DNA of 9,218 nt. Origin: Candidatus Woesearchaeota archaeon. GTDB taxonomy: Archaea; Nanobdellota; Nanobdellia; Woesearchaeales; GW2011-AR4. The notes under the pieces were generated by a model. That model ran no database searches and had not been told where the DNA came from. It saw only the letters and a list, made by a program, of their open reading frames with translations. The translations under genes and the position numbers were made by a program. Positions 5,547 to 9,218 of the stretch are shown here, piece after piece. Location of the stretch: contig JACPMT010000070.1 of the NCBI GenBank assembly GCA_016185815.1, positions 1-9,218 on the forward strand, read 5' to 3'. The first letter of the stretch is position 1. Each line of letters opens with the position of its first letter.

Positions 5547-6473
5547 TTATCTCTTCTTCTTTTTCTTGGTCTTCTTGATGTCGTCTTCCAAATCCAATTC
5601 ATCAAGCAATTCCTTGTACCTGTTCCTGATTGTGACTTCTGTGACTCCAGCAACATCAGCAACTTCCCTTTGTGTTCTTTTCTCGCCATGTATCAATGCA
5701 GAGACATACAAAGCGGCGGCTGCAATTCCAGTCGGGCCTCTTCCGCTTGTTAATTCTGACTTTTGGGCCTGCTCAAGAATCTCAATGCTTTTGCTTTGGG
5801 TTTCTGCGCTGAGCTTTAATGCTGATGCAAACCTTGCAATGTAATCAGCCGGGTTTGATGGCAAAATTGTGATCCCAAGCTCCCTTGTAATGAACCTGTA
5901 AGTCCTTCCTACTTCCTTCTTTTCAATTCCAGATGCTTCGCTTAACTCGTCAAGCGTTCTTGGCACATCATGCCTTCTGCAGGCTGCGTACAAAGCGCCT
6001 GCAACAACAGATTCCATGCTTCTTCCCCTGACAAGCCCTCTCTGGACAGCCAAAGTGTAGATTCTTGCGCTTTCCTCTTCAACAGATTTTGGCAGCTTTA
6101 AATAAGAACTGACTCTTTTCAGCTCTGCCAACGCCAATTTAAGGTTTCTTTCAATAGCTGTTGAAATCCTGTATTGCCATTTCCTTAATCTAAAGAACTT
6201 ATTTCTGTCCTTGCCGCCAAGCTTGAACAAGTCAGCTTTTTGTCCAACCTCTGTTCCAAGACCCTGGTCGTATTGAGTGTAAGTCATTGGAGCGCCGCTT
6301 CTCCTTCTTTTTTCTCCTTCTTCAGAATCAAATTCCCTCCATTCCTGGGAGAAGTCAACCATTTTTTCCTCTATGACAAGGCCGCAGTCCCTGCAAATAA
6401 TCTCTCCCCTATCCCTGTTCCAGGAAAGGTTTATTCCTCCGCATTCCGGGCATTTTTTGATTAAGTCTGGCAT
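5547..6473 (-). CDS. tfb: Transcription initiation factor B (TFB)
   Basis: A complete 308-aa TFB, the archaeal TFIIB homologue that binds TBP and the BRE and recruits RNA polymerase. The N-terminal zinc ribbon has C8-x2-C11 and C27-x2-C30. The B-reader/linker follows, with EWREFDSEEGEKRRRSG and a Tyr/Gln-rich stretch to GLGTEV (about 42-75). Two cyclin-like repeats follow (about 100-200 and 205-292). The second ends in a helix-turn-helix, TQREVADVAGVTEVTIRNRY, that contacts BRE DNA. All expected parts are present and the length is typical. The last ~12 residues are a Lys-rich tail. The start ATG has only a short leader after the TATA-like box at 6508-6516, and no Shine-Dalgarno site. Confidence 0.97.
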   Translation of the reverse strand: MPDLIKKCPECGGINLSWNRDRGEIICRDCGLVIEEKMVDFSQEWREFDSEEGEKRRRSGAPMTYTQYDQGLGTEVGQKADLFKLGGKDRNKFFRLRKWQYRISTAIERNLKLALAELKRVSSYLKLPKSVEEESARIYTLAVQRGLVRGRSMESVVAGALYAACRRHDVPRTLDELSEASGIEKKEVGRTYRFITRELGITILPSNPADYIARFASALKLSAETQSKSIEILEQAQKSELTSGRGPTGIAAAALYVSALIHGEKRTQREVADVAGVTEVTIRNRYKELLDELDLEDDIKKTKKKKKR

Positions 6474-6507
6474 TTTAGTTCGACTGCATAGTTTTAATTA
6501 TAGCAAA

Positions 6508-6516
6508 ATTTATTAA
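6508..6516 (-). promoter_or_regulatory. TATA-like box for transcription factor B
   Basis: On the minus strand the sequence GGGTTAATAAATTTTGC contains TTAATAAAT, centred about 38 nt before the ATG. This would give a leader of roughly 10-15 nt. The core matches the TTAATAAATTT before the helicase gene. Confidence 0.5.
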
Positions 6517-6557
6517 CCCTTTTTACCCCCAAAAAATTCTATTTTGCAAAGCAAAAA

Positions 6558-6597
6558 GAAACCAAAGAACGCAGCAAAGCGAAGTGAAATTGGTTTC
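6558..6597. other. Imperfect long stem-loop between the TFB and Trm112-like promoters
   Basis: GAAACCAA (6558-6565) pairs with TTGGTTTC (6590-6597), and inside CGC (6570-6572) pairs with GCG (6579-6581). Immediately to the left TTTTGC-AAA-GCAAAA (6542-6556) is a perfect 6-bp hairpin. T runs follow the stem on both strands, so the strand cannot be decided. It lies outside both predicted mRNAs. It could be a small RNA, a terminator or an operator. Confidence 0.35.
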
Positions 6598-6654
6598 GGT
6601 TTTTGAAAGGCTAAAAATAAACAATAATTAAAAATAAATAAAAAAGAAAATCAC

Positions 6655-6693
6655 GAGACCCATGTAACAGCTTCGCTGAAATGGGTGCCCCTC
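6655..6693 (+). other. Leader hairpin 13 nt before the Trm112-like gene
   Basis: GAG (6655-6657) pairs with CTC (6691-6693). After a 3' bulge GCCC, ACCCAT (6658-6663) pairs with ATGGGT (6681-6686). Across an internal loop, CAGC (6668-6671) pairs with GCTG (6675-6678) around TTC. The fold ends 12 nt before the ATG at 6706. The layout (lower stem, 4-nt 3' bulge, 6-bp stem, internal loop, short apical stem) is the same as hairpin I of the elements at 3177 and 4240, though the sequence differs. It may be a translation-controlling leader or a small RNA. Confidence 0.4.
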
Positions 6694-6705
6694 TAAGACT
6701 GTAAA

Positions 6706-6888
6706 ATGGCTAAAACAACCAAAACTGTTAAAGATCCTATCCCAAAGGACCTGTTTGACATCCTGGCTTGCCCATTGTGCAAGGCGGATTTGGAGTACAC
6801 AAAAGACAAAAAATGGCTTTTGTGCTCAAAATGCGGCGAAAAGTACCCGATAAGGGAAGGAATTCCTGTCCTGTTGCCGAAGAAATAG
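6706..6888 (+). CDS. Trm112-like zinc protein (methyltransferase activator family)
   Basis: A 60-aa protein with LFDILACPLCKADLEYT, then LLCSKCGEKYPIREGIPVLL. The four cysteines C22, C25, C40 and C43 form a zinc-binding pair of C-x2-C knuckles. The Y-P-I-R-E-G-I-P-V-L-L ending is the hallmark of the Trm112/UPF0434 family. In archaea and eukaryotes Trm112 activates several methyltransferases that modify tRNA, rRNA and release factor; the bacterial relatives are small proteins of the same length. The partner cannot be told from this window. A structured leader lies before the ATG and no Shine-Dalgarno site is seen. Its stop codon directly abuts the stop of the convergent gene. Confidence 0.88.
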   Translation: MAKTTKTVKDPIPKDLFDILACPLCKADLEYTKDKKWLLCSKCGEKYPIREGIPVLLPKK

Positions 6889-7281
6889 TCAGGCAATCCT
6901 CACATACTGCAGCAGCACTTTTCCTTCTAATGTGGCAAGAATGCAATAGGCATTTGCGTCTGCAGGCAGGTTTTGCCTTGCAGCATCTTTAACTAACCTG
7001 CCGCTTAATTCAAGAAACAAGGATTTGCCAATAGTGGAATAATATCTTATAGCGTTTCCTGTCTCTTTTTCAGAATAAAAAGGGGGAAATGACTCCCACG
7101 CAAGTTCCGTAAGACCTGGGCGCGGGTTTGGCACTATCTTAAGCGGTTTGTGGTACATTTCTTCAGAGAACCGGTGCCCCAGCCTATTGAGTTCCACTTT
7201 CTGCTGCGGCTCAAGCACGCGCGCATTTCCATGAGGATATTCGCTTATTGAGAATAATTCTACTTTATTTGTTTCTCCCAT
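6889..7281 (-). CDS. Unrecognised 130-aa protein
   Basis: I do not recognise a family. The protein appears soluble and cytoplasmic, with no signal peptide or membrane helix and only one cysteine. Visible stretches are an N-terminal ELFSISEYPHGNARVLEPQQ, a Pro/aromatic middle (NPRPGLTELAWESFPPFYSE) and a C-terminal ILATLEGKVLLQYVRIA that looks like beta hairpins. Coding status is supported by its length, an archaeal TATA-like box about 25 nt upstream of the ATG (leaderless mRNA), and exact abutment of its TGA with the Trm112-like TAG. The opposite strand also has open frames here, but none resembles a protein family. Confidence 0.65.
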   Translation of the reverse strand: MGETNKVELFSISEYPHGNARVLEPQQKVELNRLGHRFSEEMYHKPLKIVPNPRPGLTELAWESFPPFYSEKETGNAIRYYSTIGKSLFLELSGRLVKDAARQNLPADANAYCILATLEGKVLLQYVRIA

Positions 7282-7302
7282 AATGCTTGGGATAAAGGCC
7301 CA

Positions 7303-7310
7303 TTTTTAAA
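7303..7310 (-). promoter_or_regulatory. TATA-like box for the 130-aa gene
   Basis: On the minus strand GCTTTAAAAATGG contains TTTAAAAA, centred about 25 nt upstream of the ATG at 7281. The spacing fits an archaeal promoter making a leaderless transcript. Confidence 0.5.
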
Positions 7311-7350
7311 GCTATGCTGTTTGCATTGGTTGGGATTGACAATCAATAAA

Positions 7351-7360
7351 TTTATATTAA
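7351..7360 (+). promoter_or_regulatory. TATA box for tRNA-Ser
   Basis: TTTATATTAA is centred about 27 nt before the first base of the tRNA at 7382, the expected spacing for an archaeal promoter. The purine-rich CAATAAA just upstream could serve as the BRE. Confidence 0.65.
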
Positions 7361-7419
7361 ACCAAAAAACTTTTTCTTATTGCCGCGATGGCACAATCTG
7401 GCACTGCGCTAGCCTTGAG

Positions 7420-7451
7420 CTGGAATTCAGGAGAATTCCCCGCAATGCGAA
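7420..7451 (+). other. Predicted tRNA intron 1 (anticodon loop, about 37/38)
   Basis: The 32-nt intron contains a perfect hairpin GGAATTC-AGGA-GAATTCC (7422-7439). AGCTGG flanks both ends, so exact ends are ambiguous by a few bases. A strict bulge-helix-bulge cannot be drawn: the central helix has a U.C mismatch and wobble pairs. Confidence 0.6.
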
Positions 7452-7483
7452 AGCTGGTTCCCGCAAGGGTTTCTCGGTTCAAA

Positions 7484-7515
7484 TTGCAGAACGCGAGCAT
7501 GCGTCTGTATGCAAG
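7484..7515 (+). other. Predicted tRNA intron 2 (T-loop, position 59/60)
   Basis: A bulge-helix-bulge can be drawn. The central helix is TTCA (7478-7481) with TGCA (7510-7513) and one mismatch. The 5' bulge is AA|T and the 3' bulge AG|T, next to the T-stem. The inner helix TGCAGA (7485-7490) pairs with TCTGTA (7504-7509), with a CGC/GCG tip. Cutting there restores a normal T-loop. Confidence 0.65.
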
Positions 7516-7562
7516 TCCGAGTCGCGGCGTAATTAAATTTATATAGACAATAAATCAAAAGA

Positions 7563-7573
7563 TTTAAATATAT
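7563..7573 (+). promoter_or_regulatory. TATA-like box for the AT-rich cassette
   Basis: TTTAAATATAT lies 50-60 nt before the first cassette start, placing a transcript start near 7595 and leaving a leader of about 28 nt that carries a Shine-Dalgarno site. A second TATA-like stretch, ATTTATATAG, lies directly after the tRNA (about 7536-7545). Confidence 0.4.
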
Positions 7574-7622
7574 GTTACTAAATTGATATATTGAGTTTTT
7601 GCCATAATAAAGAGGAGTGATG

Positions 7623-7727
7623 ATGGAAAAAGAGGCAACAAAAAGAAGTTCTAGGATTATTGATAGATTCAACCAAAACTTTAATAACCATAAAGAATTT
7701 CTTAAACATTTGGGGGTTAATTTATGA
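7623..7727 (+). CDS. Small 34-aa ORF, first gene of the cassette
   Basis: The ORF encodes a short, basic peptide (MEKEATKRSSRIIDRFNQNF onward) ending FLKHLGVNL, with a likely single amphipathic helix. The Shine-Dalgarno-like GAGGAG at 7612-7617 sits 5 nt before this ATG. An ATG three bases earlier would be too close, so 7623 is preferred. The stop TGA overlaps the ATG of the next gene (ATGA), typical of translational coupling. No family is recognised. The good ribosome site and the overlap are the evidence that it is real. Confidence 0.6.
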   Translation: MEKEATKRSSRIIDRFNQNFNNHKEFLKHLGVNL

Positions 7728-7963
7728 CTGATGCACAAATAATTAAAATGCTAACTAAAGGGCAGAATGATTTAAAATGGTTTGACCTACATCTCAATGA
7801 ATTAATAAATGAATATAATGAAAAATTTATTGCTTTTCAAGAAGATAATGTAATTGAGTTTGATTCGGATTTGAATAAGTTAATGAAAAAATTAGAAAAT
7901 AAAAATATAGATACTTCCAATTTGATTATAAAATTTGTAAGTAAAATAAAATTTATTCTTTAA
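7724..7963 (+). CDS. DUF5678-like small protein
   Basis: A 79-aa protein. The stretch with W19, H23, L24, then NEYNEKFIAF and a short turn (QEDNVIEFDSD), followed by a helix and IIKFVSKIKFIL, resembles from memory the DUF5678 family. Those are small archaeal and bacterial proteins of unknown function with a Y-x-G/E-K-x-x-A-x strand. This match is by eye and moderate. A GGGGGTT site at 7712-7718 acts as Shine-Dalgarno, and the start overlaps the 34-aa ORF stop. The retropepsin-like gene starts 15 nt downstream. Low GC and A/T-ending codons differ from the ribosomal genes. The partnership with the protease suggests a shared role, not yet known. Confidence 0.75.
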   Translation: MTDAQIIKMLTKGQNDLKWFDLHLNELINEYNEKFIAFQEDNVIEFDSDLNKLMKKLENKNIDTSNLIIKFVSKIKFIL

Positions 7964-7978
7964 TTTAGGGTGGTTAGT

Positions 7979-8437
7979 GTGAACGATAGAATTCCATTAC
8001 AGATAATAGAAGGAAGACTGGTCCTATTGGCTTTGGTGGAATGCCGGCATCTTAGAGTTAGGAAACAATTGGTAGAATTTGTTATTGATACCGGAAGTCC
8101 TGAGTCTTATATCGGTCAAAGGGACTCCACTAAATTACAAATACCTGTAAAAGATAAAAAGAATGAAGGAATTGTGGCATTTGGCGGTTCACAATATAAA
8201 AAAATAATATTACCGCCATTTAATTTTTATCTATTAAAACAGGATAAACAGAAGAATGATTATATTTCGTTAAAAGTAAACCTTCGTGCACTAAAAACCT
8301 CAAAAATTTCTGAACAAAAAATTCAAGCGGCTGATGCATTGCCTTCTATTTTAGGTTTAAATTTTTTGAGAGAACAAAAATTATCTCTTCATGTTGTATT
8401 AACTGAAGATATGGCATATCTACAAATTGAGGATTAA
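7979..8437 (+). CDS. Retropepsin-like aspartic protease (clan AA)
   Basis: A 152-aa single-domain protein. The catalytic motif is VEFVIDTGSPESYIG with D-T-G-S at 37-40. A flap-like VAFGGSQYKK (about 66-75) follows, and then ILGLNFL (124-130), the hydrophobic-hydrophobic-Gly motif retropepsins carry near the C-terminus. One D-T-G per chain implies an active homodimer. There is no signal peptide or membrane helix, so it should be cytoplasmic. The GTG at 7979 is chosen over the GTG at 7970 because AGGGTGG (7967-7973) is then a Shine-Dalgarno site with a 5-nt gap; the earlier GTG has none. It is the last gene of an AT-rich cassette with the DUF5678-like gene. The substrate is unknown; ubiquitin-like or polyprotein processing are only analogies. 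Confidence 0.82.
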   Translation: MNDRIPLQIIEGRLVLLALVECRHLRVRKQLVEFVIDTGSPESYIGQRDSTKLQIPVKDKKNEGIVAFGGSQYKKIILPPFNFYLLKQDKQKNDYISLKVNLRALKTSKISEQKIQAADALPSILGLNFLREQKLSLHVVLTEDMAYLQIED

Positions 8438-8454
8438 AGTATTATTTAAAAAAA

Positions 8455-9218
8455 TTACCTTATCACAAACACTCTAGCACCTTTAGCCACATCTTTCGCA
8501 TATTCAAACTCGTGCCCGCTTTCAGAATAGATTGTAAACAGTTTTTCTCCTCTTTTTATTTTGCTGCCAATATGCTTATACATATAAATCCCGGCACCTT
8601 TGTCGTGAGGAGCTCCTGCAATCCTTGCGATTCTTGATATGGAAACGTTATCTATGTCAATGACTTTGCCGTTTTTTGCTGACAAAACATCATAAGAATA
8701 TTTGCCAATCTTAATGTCTTCTGCTGCAACCTCCTTGCCGTTCTGGGCTTTGATAACCTCAACCATCTTTGCATATGCTTTTCCTGAATCCAATATTTCT
8801 AATGCTTTTCTGTAGCCGTTTTTGACTCCCACCATGGCAAATATGTTGGCGCACATCATAAGGCATTTTTTTTCCAAATCAATTGGCCTTCTGGGATCTC
8901 TTTTGAGCAGCCACAGCACGTCTCTTGCTTCCAGAGCAGGCCCTATGCCGTTGCCAATCGGCTGCCTGCCATCTGTTATCAGCACCTTAACATGCTTTTT
9001 CAGCTTTTTTCCGATTTTCTCAAATTCCTTCTTGAGCTTTAAAGCCTCAACCATGTTTTTTACTTTTGAGTCCTTGTTGACAGGAACATCAATCAGGATA
9101 TGGGTGCTTGAAACAGAATGCTTCTTTGCCATTATTGAGGCAAGCAGCTGGCTTTCAGCGTCTATCTCCAATGGCCTTTCAACCGCTATTATCTTGTCAT
9201 CAGCAGGTGCAAGGTTTA
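8455..9218 (-). CDS. deoA: AMP phosphorylase, C-terminal part (runs off the right edge)
   Basis: 253 residues of the C-terminal half of an archaeal AMP phosphorylase (thymidine phosphorylase family, about 500 aa). The enzyme converts AMP and phosphate to adenine and ribose 1,5-bisphosphate, the first step of the pathway through ribose-1,5-bisphosphate isomerase to form III RuBisCO. The visible part begins N-L-A-P-A-D-D at the edge and continues with ERPLEIDAESQLLASIMAKK. Family signatures are THILIDVPV, QPIGNGIGPALEARDV and the C-terminal GAPHDKGAGIYMYKHIG and KRGEKLFTIYSE. The start is outside the window; the frame is open to the edge. The enzyme converges with the protease gene, 17 nt apart. 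Whether the isomerase and RuBisCO genes are nearby cannot be seen. Confidence 0.93.
   Translation of the reverse strand, partial: NLAPADDKIIAVERPLEIDAESQLLASIMAKKHSVSSTHILIDVPVNKDSKVKNMVEALKLKKEFEKIGKKLKKHVKVLITDGRQPIGNGIGPALEARDVLWLLKRDPRRPIDLEKKCLMMCANIFAMVGVKNGYRKALEILDSGKAYAKMVEVIKAQNGKEVAAEDIKIGKYSYDVLSAKNGKVIDIDNVSISRIARIAGAPHDKGAGIYMYKHIGSKIKRGEKLFTIYSESGHEFEYAKDVAKGARVFVIR

Larger units (their letters stand above)
7382..7529 (+). tRNA. tRNA-Ser(UGA) with two predicted introns
   Basis: Acceptor GCCGCGA (7382-7388) pairs with TCGCGGC (7522-7528), followed by G at 7529, the usual discriminator of archaeal tRNA-Ser. The D-arm is GCAC/CTGC around AATCTGGCA, with one mismatch. Anticodon stem CTAGC (7409-7413) pairs with GCTGG (7453-7457). 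A long variable arm with CCC-GCAA-GGG marks a class II tRNA. T-stem CTCGG (7473-7477) pairs with CCGAG (7517-7521). Removing about 32 nt from the anticodon loop and 32 nt from the T-loop gives an 84-nt tRNA with anticodon TGA and T-loop TTCAAAT. If the first intron were cut at 33/34 instead, the anticodon would be CGA, also Ser. CCA is not encoded. A standard search without intron models could miss this gene. Confidence 0.85.

Noticed and set aside
3006..7584. ATGTTACTAAAT occurs before both the helicase gene and the cassette
   Set aside because: A 12-mer match in AT-rich sequence is expected by chance in a window this size, and the positions relative to the starts differ.
7512..8454. Cassette as an integrative element using the tRNA-Ser 3' end as attachment site
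   Set aside because: No second copy of the tRNA 3' end is found downstream and there is no integrase in the window.

Overview
The window looks archaeal, probably from a DPANN-type lineage such as Woesearchaeota or Pacearchaeota. It encodes transcription factor B, ribosomal proteins eS19, eL39 and eL31, a PDCD5-family protein, an Lhr-type helicase, a Trm112-like zinc protein and an archaeal AMP phosphorylase. It also carries a tRNA-Ser with introns, and archaeal TATA boxes lie 25-30 nt upstream of several starts. The lineage is inferred from gene content and style (charged ribosomal tails, mostly no Shine-Dalgarno sites); no marker phylogeny was possible.

Layout. Positions 1-94 hold the possible tail of a rightward gene cut by the window edge. 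Positions 95-379 hold overlapping long inverted repeats and a compact three-way-junction fold. Positions 380-2968 (minus) encode a complete Lhr-type helicase. The divergent gap to 3331 holds promoter elements, two tandem hairpins and the first copy of a repeated structured element. Positions 3332-5257 (plus) form a ribosomal cluster: eS19, PDCD5, a second copy of the structured element, eL39, an unrecognised 88-aa protein, and an eL31 gene that appears internally deleted and frameshifted. On the minus strand follow a short ORF broken by an in-frame TAG (5307-5525) and transcription factor B (5547-6473). A Trm112-like gene (plus) and an orphan 130-aa gene (minus) then converge with no base between their stops. 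Next come a class II tRNA-Ser with two predicted introns (7382-7529), an AT-rich three-gene cassette (34-aa ORF, DUF5678-like protein, retropepsin-like protease), and on the minus strand the C-terminal half of AMP phosphorylase running off the right edge.

The housekeeping genes serve translation, general transcription initiation, RNA/DNA remodelling and nucleotide salvage. The cassette after the tRNA differs: it is AT-rich, its genes are packed as an operon, and all three starts have Shine-Dalgarno-like sequences that the other visible starts lack. That suggests a separate origin.

The most interesting unexplained signal is the pair of paralogous structured RNA elements (3177-3277 and 4240-4354). 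They have identical sequence blocks, variable loops and compensatory base-pair changes. Each ends about 53 nt before the start codon of a ribosomal protein gene.
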